From: Macrostomum hystrix
Lineage: Eukaryota; Platyhelminthes; Macrostomidae
DNA length: 64,000 nt
Assembly: GCA_950097015.1 (NCBI GenBank)
Contig: CATNEN010000024.1
Location: 1,679,501-1,743,500 of the forward strand
Direction of reading: 5' to 3'
Part shown: positions 38,986 to 59,014 of the stretch, piece by piece
Position numbering within the stretch: the first letter of the stretch is position 1
Layout of the letters: each line of letters begins with the position of its first letter
Notes under the pieces: model-generated
Told to the model about the DNA's origin: nothing
Seen by the model: only the letters and a program-made list of their open reading frames with translations
The model's database searches: none
Program-made: the position numbers and the translations under genes

Positions 38986-40218
38986 TTAGGCGAATCGCAG
39001 CAGGCGTTTCAGCCGAGCCCGGTAGGTGGAGTCGGAGGCCAGCAGGAAGGCCGGATTGGCAGCCGCATTGGCCATGGCCAGCCACACGAAAACCTGGTAG
39101 ACATCCTTGATGGCAGACGAAGCCTTTGCCCCGATAGCGTCCGGACCAGCCAGCAGTACGCAGATGTCGATGGTCATGTTGCACAGGTGAATTGGCGACC
39201 AGGACAGGCCAAACATCAGCACCAGCACCACCGACTGGCGAAACACCCGCTGCGACTTCGCCAGGCTGTTGTCTGTGGCGGCGCACTGTTGGCGCCGCTG
39301 GCGAAGGCTTCGGTCACGGCTGCGACGCCGAGTTCGCAGGCTCAGCCGGCTGCGCCCATCGGCTTCGTCTGGTGGCCCGTTGACGGCGCAGTCCATGAGG
39401 CGGCGGGCGGAGCCGGCGAGGAGGCGGCAGATGCGGAAGTAGGCGAACCCGATGACACTCAGCGGGCCAAGCAGTAGTGCCACCACGGCGAATGCCGAGT
39501 AGGCCACTCGGGCGGTCAGCTCGCGGTCACGACTCGGCCGGATGCCAAACAGGTCGAGGGTTCGATTCCAGCTCTCGGCGCAGCTGGCGCAGTCGGGCGC
39601 GAGGCCGTCGGGCAGCAGACTGAGGTTGGCCGGCTGTTCGAAGCAAGGCACCAGGCTGTGATTCACCGCGCCTGGAGAGGCCGACAGGCAGGACAGGCCC
39701 CAGACAGCTACGAGGAGGCCGGCGCAGCCGCGGGTGACGCCGGCCGGACCGCGTGCAGGCGGATCGGCCAGCCGCCAAAGCTGGCAGGCGACTCCCCGGT
39801 AGCGGCAGGCGCTGAGGGCGGCCAGGGTGAATACGGAGGCGAACATCAGGGCCACGCTGAGAAAGTGCGAAGCGGAGCAGGCGGCGCCGCCGAGGCCCCA
39901 GCGGAATTCGGCGAACGCGTAGCCGGTGGCCGGGATGACCAGGACGCTGATGGCCAGGTCGCAGACGCAGAGGTTCAGCAGGAGCCACTTCACCGGACTG
40001 GCCTTGCTGGTGAGGATGGCATAGACCAGCAGAGCATTGCCCAGGGTGGCCACAATGCCCACCAGCACCAGCAGGGCCAGCATGGCTCGGTCGAAGGCCC
40101 GGCTGTAGCCGAAGGTCAGCAGCGGCAGGCTGTCCTCGACATCGACAACCGTGGCATTGAAGCCAAGGAAGGTTGGATCGGTGCCAACTGACGAGGAGGT
40201 TGCCCGGACAGGCTCCAT
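38986..40218 (-). CDS. Class A (rhodopsin-like) G protein-coupled receptor, orphan
   Basis: An intronless gene of 410 residues, ATG to TAA. Seven hydrophobic segments are visible, with TM1 GNALLV (N61), TM2 LNLCVCDLA (D87), the TM3 cysteine C114, TM5 proline P252, TM6 GLSWSP (W340, P342) and TM7 ANPAFL (N388, P389). Possible N-glycosylation sites are N21, N186, N198 and N218. The third intracellular loop is very basic (residues about 290-312). Two class A motifs are altered: DRY is CRY (138-140) and the NPxxY tyrosine is leucine (L392). Amine receptors usually have an aspartate in TM3, not seen here; a peptide or orphan receptor is more likely. The ligand cannot be named from sequence. A TATA box lies about 57 bp upstream of the ATG. 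Confidence 0.93.
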   Translation of the reverse strand: MEPVRATSSSVGTDPTFLGFNATVVDVEDSLPLLTFGYSRAFDRAMLALLVLVGIVATLGNALLVYAILTSKASPVKWLLLNLCVCDLAISVLVIPATGYAFAEFRWGLGGAACSASHFLSVALMFASVFTLAALSACRYRGVACQLWRLADPPARGPAGVTRGCAGLLVAVWGLSCLSASPGAVNHSLVPCFEQPANLSLLPDGLAPDCASCAESWNRTLDLFGIRPSRDRELTARVAYSAFAVVALLLGPLSVIGFAYFRICRLLAGSARRLMDCAVNGPPDEADGRSRLSLRTRRRSRDRSLRQRRQQCAATDNSLAKSQRVFRQSVVLVLMFGLSWSPIHLCNMTIDICVLLAGPDAIGAKASSAIKDVYQVFVWLAMANAAANPAFLLASDSTYRARLKRLLRFA

Positions 40219-40273
40219 TGCAGGTTGAGTTTAGGTTAAGCAGCACGTGAGCACATGACGACCGAGTAGAGCA

Positions 40274-40280
40274 TTTTATA
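40274..40280 (-). promoter_or_regulatory. TATA box of the GPCR gene
   Basis: TATAAAA on the minus strand, about 57 bp upstream of the GPCR ATG, leaving a 5' UTR of about 30 nt if transcription starts at the usual distance. No intron is needed in the 5' UTR. Confidence 0.5.
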
Positions 40281-40464
40281 AGCTCACTCAGGTCCCTCAC
40301 CAGCCAATGGCAGTTGAGGAAGCCAACCGAACCCACTGCACGCGATGCGAGGCCGGGGAGAGTCAGAGAGGATCAGTTGGTGCGCACAGCCAGTGCAACT
40401 CGACAATGCACGACCCACCCCGGCTAATGAGATCTATTTGGTCTCAGTGGCGAGTTGAAAGAAC

Positions 40465-40885
40465 TGACCTGATACCTGACTAATGAACTGAGGCTAATAG
40501 CTGACTAATGAACTGAGGCTAATAGCTGACTAATGAACTGGCCTAATAGCTGACTAATGAACTGGCCTAATAGCTGACTAATGAACTGGCCTAATAGCTG
40601 ACTAATGAACTGGCCTAATAGCTGACTAATGAACTGGCCTAATAGCTGACTAATGAACTGAGGCTAATAGCTGACTAATGAACTGGCCTAATACCTGACT
40701 AATGAACTGAGGCTAATAGCTGACTAATGAACTGGCCTAATAGCTGACTAATGAACTGGCCTAATAGCTGACTAATGAACTGAGGCTAATAGTTGACTAA
40801 TGAACTGGCCTAATAGCTGACTACTGAACTGGCCTAATAGCTGACTAATTAACTGGCCTAATAGCTGACTAATGAACTGGAGAAG
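40465..40885. repeat. 24-bp minisatellite upstream of the GPCR, about 17 copies
   Basis: Unit ctgactaatgaactggccta plus atag, with aggcta variants. It starts about 190 bp upstream of the TATA box. Confidence 0.94.
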
Positions 40886-41429
40886 CTGTATGTGCAGGTT
40901 AATTACTCTCGTAGACTGTCAAAATGCCTCTCTAAAGGACCGACTAAGTAAATACCCAAAATCTAATTTGAGGGCATCAGCTGAACAGACTACTCACGTG
41001 TGTGACAGTGAGAGTAGAAATACATGAAAGAAAATTTAGCAAAGTAAATAAGTATAATTCAGTTTCTGACACACGAGATTCAGTTTTGCCAACAGCTGTA
41101 CTGAGAGTATATATTTCAGCAGTCGTGGCAGGGTGCATTGCAGATGAGTCGGGTGTCGGGTTGCAAGACTGCTTCTAGAAGATCTTAAAACTCATGCAAT
41201 CGCCCTGCCCGAGCGTGGCGTGACAGCGAATTGCGAGGCCGATGCTAAAATTAAATAAGCATAAATAATAAGCGACAGTGCAGACTAAATGCCTGAGCAG
41301 TTTGAGTAGCACGCAAAGGCATGTATGAATATATGTTAATAATATGCTTATATCAGTGTATATATTTATTTTTATAAAGATTTTGATTTGTATTGGCCAA
41401 CCAAATTACAATGAAGTTGCTGGCGAACA

Positions 41430-42165
41430 GTGGACAACGAAGGGAGATGGAAAAAAGTGCCTGTTGTCTGGCTGAAAAAGAGAGTCAGAAAAACAACTAG
41501 AATGAGTGTCAGAGGGAGAGTCAGAGTGTCAGAGGGAGAGTCAGAGTGTCAGAGGGAGAGCCAGAGTGTCAGAGGGAGAGTCAGAGTGTCAGAAGGAGAG
41601 TCAGAGTGTCAGAGGGAGAGTCAGAGTGTCAGAGGGAGAGCCAGAGTGCCAGAGGGAGAGTCAGAGTGTCAGAGGGAGAGCCAGAGTGTCAGAGGGAGAG
41701 TCAGAGTGTCAGAGGGAGAGCCAGAGTGTCAGAGGGAGAGTCAGAGTGTCAGAGGGAGAGTCAGAGTGTCAGAGGGAGAGTCAGAGTGTCAGAGGGAGAG
41801 TTAGAGTGTCAGAGTGGCAGAGGTGTCAGAGTGTCAGGGGAATGGTCAGAGTGTCAGAGGGAGAGTTAGAGTGTCAGAGGGAGAGTCAGAGTGTCAGAGA
41901 GAGAGTCAGAGTGTCAGAGGGAGAGTTAGAGTGTCAGAGTGTCAGAGGGAGAGTCAGAGTGTCAGAGGGAGAGTCAGAGTGGCAGAGGGGTGTCAGAGGG
42001 AGAGTCAGAGTGTCAGAGTGTCAGAGGGAGAGTCAGAGTGTCAGAGGGAGAGTCAGAGTGTCAGAGTGGCAGAGGGGGTGTCAGAGTGTCAGAGGGAGAG
42101 TTAGAGTGTCAGAGTGGCAGAGGGGGTGTGAGAGTGTCAGGGGAATGGTCAGAGTGTCAGCCATG
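41430..42165. repeat. 20-bp minisatellite with leader, second locus
   Basis: Leader 41430-41508 matches 37023-37110; the array has the same unit as the one at 37 kb but is more degenerate after 41810 (gtggcagagg insertions). This copy is likely the source because it shows more internal divergence. Confidence 0.92.
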
Positions 42166-42229
42166 GAGTCTGAGAATCAGAAGCAGCAGCAGCAGTTAGT
42201 TAGCAGAGAGTTAGATCGGTCAAACTGAA

Positions 42230-42838
42230 TTTTGTATAAACAAGCAAAACAGTAAAAGCAGAAGCAGTAGCAGAAAGCAAAACAGCAAAGAATGCAAGGA
42301 AGCTGTGCAGGCAGTTTTTGTGGAACAAAACAAACAGGGTTAGCTAGTAGCCCTACTCAAATAGTTATATTGCTGCATATGCTAGCGTGTACTTTAATAA
42401 CTACATCGGGAACAATAAACAATTGTACACTAACTGGCAGCACCTGACAGGCTCATTGTGGACCGAGAAAGCTCATTCAAAAGTATATATATATATTCAT
42501 ATATAGTTTTAAGATATCATTTTGAGACAAAGGCATTGTGAAGGCAAACACATTTAGTCTTTGTACAAGGGGTTCAGTTGAAAAGTAAACGTTTTTAGTT
42601 GCAAAATTAATATAAAATTGCACCTAAGAAATACAATTACACAAATGATAAAAGTGTGCAGCATTGCAAATTTAAAATTGAAATAAGTGTTGTCAGTGAT
42701 AACAAGTAGCACAAACCTTTAAATAACTAACATTAGGTAAACACCGGAACTCACGAAAACAACTGCCGAACGCCTAATTACTATAAATATTATCTACTAG
42801 AAAATAATGCATACAGTTTGAACAACAAAACCACAATC
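42230..42838. other. AT-rich intergenic DNA
   Basis: Nothing recognisable apart from short cag/aagca-rich sequence at the start and a short tatata tract at 42485. Confidence 0.4.
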
Positions 42839-42839
42839 A

Positions 42840-43500
42840 CTTAATGACCTACCAACAAGACTATGATCTTTGAGGGAATGACCTACCAACAAGACTATAT
42901 GATCATTGGGGGTAATGACCTACCAACAAGACTATGTGATCATTGGGGGTAATGACCTACCAACAAGACTATTTGATCATTGGGGGTAATGACCTACCAA
43001 CAAGACTATGTGATCATTGGGGGTAATGACCTACCAACAAGACTATTTGATCATTGGGGGTAATGACCTACCAACAAGACTATATGATCATTGGGGGTAA
43101 TGACCTACCAACAAGACTATATGATCATTGGGGGTATGACCTACCAACAAGACTATGTGATCATTGGGGGTAATGACCTACCAACAAGACTATGTGATCA
43201 TTGGGGGTAATGACCTACCAACAAGACTATGTGATCATTGGGGGTAATGACCTACCAACAAGACTATGTGATCATTGGGGGTAATGACCTACCAACAAGA
43301 CTATATGATCATTGGGGGTAATGACCTACCAACAAGACTATGTGATCATTGGGGGTAATGACCTACCAACAAGACTATTTGATCATTGGGGGTAATGACC
43401 TACCAACAAGACTATGTGATCATTGGGGGTAATGACCTACCAACAAGACTATATGATCATTGGGGGTAATGACCTACTATCTTAGGAGGGTAATGACCAA
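42840..43500. repeat. 37-bp minisatellite, about 17 copies
   Basis: Unit gggggtaatgacctaccaac followed by aagactatgtgatcatt; tgatca is palindromic. Variants differ at tatg, tata and tatt. Confidence 0.95.
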
Positions 43501-44110
43501 CCAAAAGTGATTATACTATTTTAGAAGGGTTATGATCACAAATATAAACTTTCTGGAGATAACCGAGCTAGAAATACGGCAAATGGTAAAAAAGAATTGC
43601 TACAATCAAATAGCAAGTCTATCCTGAATAAAATCCTGTAGGGATTTGTATTTTCAAAAGCCAAATCACGTGATCACAATGCCAGCCGAACCACACCGAA
43701 TTTTCTAATAGACGCAGCAGCGGGGCAAACAGTAGAGAAGCAAAACAAAATAAGAAAGACTGTCCATAAAAAACAGACTTCAATCAGTCATGAACATCGG
43801 GAAAAATGGAGACACTAAAAAACAGTGGTAGAGAATTGCAGATAGTATTGACCAAAAAACAACAATCAGCTGTTTGAGAAAAGCATTTACATTTTTACAA
43901 TTTTAATCAAAACTTATGAATAGAATCGAACAATTCTCAACGGTAACCGTTTAATAATTGTTTAATTAGCTGATTAAAATTTACTGCTAAAATACACACC
44001 TAGCAGGAAATAAAATTAAGGCAACTCTAAAAAATAAACATTCCCCACCAACAATGGTCTGTATAAAAGTGCAAGTGCACTAATAATAGAAATACTACAT
44101 TGAATTATTT
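43501..44110. other. AT-rich intergenic DNA
   Basis: No gene or element recognised. Confidence 0.4.
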
Positions 44111-44119
44111 GCTTAATTT

Positions 44120-44810
44120 AGTGCATAGATTTGAGATTTTGACATTTTAGCTTGAGATTTTGACATTTTAGCTTGAGATTTTGGCATTTTAGCTTGAGAT
44201 TTTGACATTTTAGCTTGAGATTTTGACATTTTAGCTTGAGATTTTGACATTTTAGCTTGAGATTTTGACATTTTAGCTTGAGATTTTGGCATTTTAGCTA
44301 GAGATTTTGACATTTTAGCTTGAGATTTTGACATTTTAGCTTGAGATTTTGACATTTTAGCTAGAGATTTTGACATTTTAGCTTGAGATTTTGACATTTT
44401 AGCTTGAGATTTTGACATTTTAGCTTGAGATTTTGGCATTTTAGCTTGAGATTTTGACATTTTAGCTTGATATTTTGACATTTTAGCTTGAGATTTTGAC
44501 ATTTTAGCTTGAGATTTTGACATTTTAGCTTGAGATTTTTACATTTTAGCTTGAGATTTTGACATTTTAGCTAGAGATTTTGACATTTTAGCTTGAGATT
44601 TTGACATTTTAGCTTGAGATGTTGGCATTTTAGCTTGAGATTTTAACATTTTAGCTTGAGATTTTGACATTTTAGCTTGAGATTTTGACATTTTAGCTTG
44701 AGATTTTGCTATTGCAGTTTGACATTTTGCTATTGCAGTTTGACATTTTGCTATTGCAGTTTGACATTTTGCTATTGCAGTTTGACATTTTGCTATTGCA
44801 GTTAGATTTT
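44120..44810. repeat. Two related 21-bp minisatellites downstream of JNK
   Basis: About 28 copies of gacattttagcttgagattt plus t, then about five copies of gctattgcagtttgacattt plus t. The second looks like a diverged subfamily. The JNK-sense strand reads aaaatgtcaaaatctcaagc. The minus-strand ORF of SKSQAKM repeats is an artefact of the 21-bp period. Confidence 0.94.
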
Positions 44811-45098
44811 TTGCAATTTCAGCTTGAAGTTTTGAAAATCAGCATTTGCAATGCTTGATATTTTGCTTTTGAAGTTTGAGATTTGACTGTCATTTGAGAT
44901 TTTGATATTACAGTCAAGAGTGTGAAATAGATGCTAAAATATAAATAAATCAGTGTTTCCAGATGGCAACTAGCATTTAACGATTGGAAAGTAAGGAAAA
45001 GCAGGTTTAGATATATAATGCAAGCAGAGATTCTAAAAATAGCAACTAGAGTATTGTCAGCTGGTTGACAGCAGTTAATCGCAAAAAAGGAAGCCAAT

Positions 45099-54095
<8,997 letters not shown>

Positions 54096-54099
54096 TGCC

Positions 54100-55621
54100 T
54101 GAAGAGCTTGTGTGCACAGCTGCCATTCGCCTAAATTCCGTATTGCGTGCACGACAGCCATTTGCCCAAAGCCATACTTGCGTGCACGGCAGCCATTTGC
54201 CCAAAGCCATACTTGCGTGCACGGTCAACATGCAGACGTGTGGCCATCTGCACTGCATGCTTGACTTACTTATTAGCTTGTATACACTGTACTGTCAAAT
54301 TGCACGATTGATATTGCATGGTGGCTATCTTGCACTGAAATCAAGTGCGGGCATACAAATATGATTTGAAGCACTATGTACATACATGCACATATCTCAA
54401 ATGATATGTTTGTTCAATTCACAATTGCATGCAAACTGAAGTGTGCAATGTAGTTCTTTGAGATCAGAGTCGCAGTGGGCCATCACTGGAATCGGTTCAG
54501 AATAACAAATCATTATTTCTTGTGAAACAAGAGCTGTTTCTCTGATCTCAAAGAACTACATTGAACACTTTACTTTGCATGAAATTGTGAATTGAACAAA
54601 CATATCATTTGAGATCGATATCATTTAATATCGGCGCACAATAAGATGAAAAGAGTGTAGGTTGTAAGCAGCCCATTTCAGAAAGCTATGATTTCAGTTG
54701 TTGGCATCTTATCAAGGATCACTTGAAAATCTTGTGGGCTAATAATCAGTCATTTACAGGCAGTATCAACTTTTGGAACCTAGATACATACATACCTAGA
54801 TGACTTGTACATTGCAATAAAAGTTTAGTATTTGAAATTTGAAATTTGAAATTAGGAATTTGAAAAAATTCCTTTGTAATGGCGATTGGACAACTGATTT
54901 CAGACAATTACGAATAAGGAGAACATGGCGATGAGGGAGGTTGCCTCCCTCCCTTGTAGTGTATGCTACAAGCAGGGACCACTTAGATGGTGAATTTAGA
55001 GTTGAATGAATAAATCATAAACACATGCATGCATAGACTTGGCGTACACGTATACATACACTGTTCATATACAAACACTGCCACACAGTCAGTGATGGTG
55101 ACGAATCTTTCGAAGCAAATTTTCCTAGGTTTTCCAGAATGCATGTAGCTCATGTACATTATGTGTATGTTACATTACGTACATCACGTACATTATATAC
55201 ATTACATGTACATGTATATATGTAATGTACATGACTGCGACTCTGATCTCAAAGAACTACATTGTACATTTCACTTTGCATACAATTGTGAATTGAACAA
55301 ACATATCATTTGAGATATGTGCATGTATGTACATAGTGCTTTGAATCACATTTATATGTGCGCACTCGATTTCAGTGTAAGATAGGGGCCTAGCCACCAT
55401 GCAATATCAATCGTGCAATTTGATATACAAGCTGTGTATACAAGCTAATAAGTACGTCAAGCATGCAGTGCAGATGGCCACATGTCTGCATGTTGACTGT
55501 GCATGCAAGTATGGCTTTGAGTGAATGGCTGCCGTGCACACAAGTATGGCTTTGGGCAAATGGCTGTCATGCACGCAATATGGAATTTAGGGGAATGGCA
55601 GCCGTGTACACAAGCTCTTCA
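54100..55621. mobile_element. Foldback element with terminal inverted repeats of about 380 bp
   Basis: The left arm 54100-54476 and right arm 55233-55621 are near-perfect reverse complements, starting tgaagagcttgtg and ending cacaagctcttca. A third partial copy of the inner arm end lies at 54541-54617. The interior (54618-55232) has no transposase ORF and contains tacgtaca-rich sequence. A non-autonomous DNA transposon or foldback (MITE-like) element is likely. No clear target-site duplication was found. The two ORFs in the arms are artefacts. Confidence 0.75.
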
Positions 55622-55639
55622 TGTTATGTCACCCATTTT

Positions 55640-57290
55640 GCATCATTTTTGCTCTGATTAGGCCTACACCTATCTAAATTTATGCATGAAATTCCTAGCA
55701 TAAATTATATAATCTAGACAAATGTTAATGTGGCTTTTTCAACATATTAGGGCCTATATTATTATTTCTCTAACAGGCATTAAATTTGCTAGCCTTGTAA
55801 AATAGCCTACCTAATGCATATTTGTTATTTTAGGGTTGGGCATCTTTGTATGCCAAGCCAGAGTCAAGAATCTCAATGATTCCAAGAAAAAATCTTTTTG
55901 TCACTTTGTCAACCAGGGTTTGCAGGCATTTAAAGAAATGACATCCTGATGCAGGCTTTGTGATTGTGATCAGAATGACGAAGTGTCTAGGAACTTTATG
56001 ATCATGCCTCATGAAAAGCCCAAAAAGCTGTTGCAACTAGGCCTAGACCTAGCCTATCAGCTTGTCCAGCAGGTAACAATATAACAATATAATAGGCCTA
56101 GGCTTAGACCTAGTCTTAGTCAAGTCAGTCTTTGATTCCATAATTAATATAGTTCTTTGTAACATAATAGTCTGCGACCTGACTGCTTCTCTCTCAGTAA
56201 TTTTAACTGATTTTTTCGCGTGATTAAACCGTTAAATTGCCTTAGGGGAACTAGTCATAGGAAATAGAACCGTGATTGACATGCTATCGGTGTAATCATT
56301 TTGTTCCAGTTTTCCATAAAATATAATTTTTTGATTTGTTCGATTACCGAATAATAGTTAAAAGTAAAACAAAATATGTATCACTAATTTCATATCGGCA
56401 TGTGTGGCCGGAATTTTTCTATGGTCTATTAGTCCTATCATGTTCATTGCATAGCTTATATTTAATCGCTCCGGAGAAACTATAAGTTGTGTAGTACTCA
56501 CTTCGGAGAATTTCCGGAAGGAATTTTTCTCATGAATATGTTACAAATCTAAAATTGTCTTAGGCTACAACCAAATTCCGAAGACTGAAAACCTTTTTTG
56601 ATCCGCTTAGTGTACTGAGCAGCTAGAGTCCATTTGTGCTATACATTCTCCAGTCATGCCATCAAGCTGATCGACAACTACGAGTTTAAACTATGTAAAG
56701 CACCGATTTATATCCTGACGTGTCAGGTTACTGGGTGGAGGTGGAGGTTACTTATGTTACTTGTATGGCTCCTCTCTTACTTGCTAATATTCCACCGATG
56801 CTACCAAGTTGTCGCAGGGTTCCTTTTTATATCTTAAATTTTTAGCAATCTTAACTAGTATAACACTTTATAATATTATATTAGAGTATATCTACTTAAC
56901 TCTATATGAGAGCGGCAAAGACACTACTCTATACTTATTAATATGAATAACTCGTATGTATATTAGTTGCACTGATTATATTATTGACACACAGTCTTAC
57001 TAAGTTCAGTCCCAATAAAGGGCTACCAGTGGATCGGGGGTGTCCAATCTTACACACACTCACTCTCTTATTCGGAATTACTCCTTATTTCATCTATTTC
57101 ACTTTGCAAATCTGCAATATTTGAATCCCTTCTGGCCTTTCTGTCTAATTTCGATCCAACCTGGATATCTCAGTTCAGTACGAATTCTCGCTTATGGCAT
57201 ACAAATTCCAGCTTGTAGACTAGCTTTAGATAAAAAAATGTATAAGAAAAACTTTATTTGCTTAAACAGCTTGCTTTCACGAATAATTAA
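55640..57290. other. AT-rich intergenic DNA
   Basis: Mostly unremarkable. A 68-codon minus-strand ORF at 55830-56036 has a more protein-like composition than its surroundings and follows an acceptor-like ctaggcctag, but no family is recognised. The taggccta motif recurs around 56034-56115. Confidence 0.35.
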
Positions 57291-57304
57291 TAATATAATT
57301 GATT

Positions 57305-57765
57305 CCACCTGCCCCAATTGGGTCAGATGTGCAGCCGACAGCACAGCCGCAGCTAATGCGCGGCGCATCTGAAGACTGCGTACAGCTGTTCAGTCCACGG
57401 ACTGCCACTGGGGGGACGCCACACCCACCTTCAATTACCCCAGCTGATGCTGGTACCCCATTTAACAGCTGGGTGAACTGAATCAATGCGCGCTGGCAGA
57501 CCGAGACCGGTTTCTGGCTTGTTTGCCTTCGTCAGTCAGCCATAGCCACACGCAGTCCTCGCCCACCACTCTTAGTGTGCACAGAAGTCTGTTTTAAGCT
57601 TGCCATTTTTATGGCGATACTTTTTAGTGTTATGTGAGAGTTTTGCAGCCAAGTCTTTGCTTTTCTACTGTTGTCAGTAGTCTGAATTGTATCTCTCACA
57701 TCGGGAATCGAACCCCCGACCTTCAAGTCGTGAGTCCGACGCCCTAACCACTAGGCTACAACCTC
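57305..57765 (-). mobile_element. tRNA-headed SINE-like element
   Basis: On the minus strand from 57765 the element starts with a tRNA-like head: A box tagcctagtggttagg and B box gggggttcgattcccg. The anticodon position would read CAC (valine-like), but acceptor-stem ends do not pair, so it is not a functional tRNA gene. The body (cattgattcagttcaccc, ggggtaccagcatcagc) matches the element at 34085-34340, and the distal part matches the TPGS1 3' UTR fragment. Confidence 0.65.
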
Positions 57766-58262
57766 TGCTCGAACTTGCGGGAGAGACGCCAGTTGGGGTT
57801 CTTCCCGTCTAAAACCGCTTGTATATATATTGAGTTTCTTTGGGGTTGCGGACATGGTTATAACAAAAAGCGTAAAATACAATTCAATATCATGTACCCT
57901 ATACTAGCTGTAGTTAGTATTTTTGCAAATATACAGCTTTTTCCTTCTTTTGAGAACACATACTTTCGCGAAAGTGCAATTCTATTTATATGCATAAAGC
58001 CGTTAGTACAGTGTGCATATTATGAATGAATAAATACGTTCAGGAAATGCTCAAATCAGGTTAATATTCTCTCACGTTACTATGAGTGTATTTTTATTTA
58101 CTTCGATTTTTAATTTACTCGAAGAACAAATATGTAAGAACAACTTTGTAAAGCATAGGACATTGTGTTTACTTTTGCAAAAATACACAATGATTTTGAT
58201 GCTAATTTATCTCGCTAAATCGAAATCATTTAGCTAATTAAACTGTATATTAACTTCGTTCT

Positions 58263-58571
58263 AACAACAACAACAACAAAGAACTGCTCCCGCCAGCCAC
58301 GCAGTGGCCAGAGAGGGGGAGAGCAGTCAGAGAGCGCGTTTCTGGGCCAACGATCCCAAAAAGTCACATCCGCTAGCTTGGTCCGGGGCGCCAGCATCAC
58401 TCAGAAGCCGTTCAGGAAATCTCGCCGTTCGCCCTTGGCCTCGCCTGCGCGGTCCCTGCAGCTTGAGCAGCAGCACGTCGTGTAGTGGCTCAGGGCAGCG
58501 GGCCTCCGACCGGATGACGTGGCCAGCCAGTCGAAGTCGCCGCCCGCGCAGCAGGTCAGAAGGCCTTCATT
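58263..58571 (-). mobile_element. 5'-truncated non-LTR retrotransposon, C-terminal end and tail
   Basis: Minus-strand frame 58566-58327 encodes about 79 residues before a TGA: RRLRLAGHVIR, then LLLKLQGPRRRGQG, then LLSDAGAPD. This is the pattern at the C-terminus of many endonuclease-type non-LTR reverse transcriptases (RRLRWLGHVLR, GKRRRGRP, a D(T/A)G segment). It is followed by a short 3' part and a (TTG)n tail at 58268-58283, as expected for target-primed insertion. No reverse transcriptase core is present. Confidence 0.6.
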
Positions 58572-58589
58572 CTGTAACATTAACAACGC

Positions 58590-59010
58590 GGTTTGCAATT
58601 AGACATTCAGAATGCAAAACACTTTTCATTGTTTTCCTTAACGACAACTCTTTAAGAGCTTCATATAACCCAATGATAAAAATAACTTCAGTAATTTGTT
58701 AAATTTTATATGTTCTCTTCGCAAACGCTAGCCTCATTTTTTAACGATTGGCACTCTTATTGCAGGTACAAAAAACTGTGGTGCCATGTTTTTGTGTTCG
58801 AAAATCTTGATAAATTACTTTATAGGCTGCAGGCTGTGCAAGTTATGCTTCAACACAAAATTATATGTGTGAATTGTATTTAGAAAGACATTGCGACTTT
58901 TTTCTGAGTTTCAAAACATCAAACATCACCGCCACTTGTAATTTTCAAAATAATATTAGTTAATGTATGAAATTTTTAGTTTTTCCACATGCATTTACGT
59001 TTACAAATTT
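58590..59010. other. AT-rich intergenic DNA
   Basis: Nothing recognised. Confidence 0.4.
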
Positions 59011-59014
59011 CGTT

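Noticed and set aside
39187-40191. + strand ORFs opposite the GPCR and other frames in GC-rich exons
   Set aside because: Shadows of the GPCR coding strand; no conserved features.
37028-42228. Glutamate/serine/arginine repeat ORFs (SECQRESQSV type) at 37 and 41.5 kb
   Set aside because: A 20-bp unit cycles through all frames, so several ORFs overlap; no start context, splice sites or non-repeat domain.
55830-56036. 68-codon minus-strand ORF with protein-like composition
   Set aside because: No family recognised, no clear splice partners and no supporting neighbours; kept only as a remark in the intergenic entry.
57700-57765. Functional tRNA-Val gene
   Set aside because: A and B boxes look good, but the acceptor stem does not pair and the anticodon stem has mismatches; the sequence continues into a body shared with another element, so it is a SINE head.
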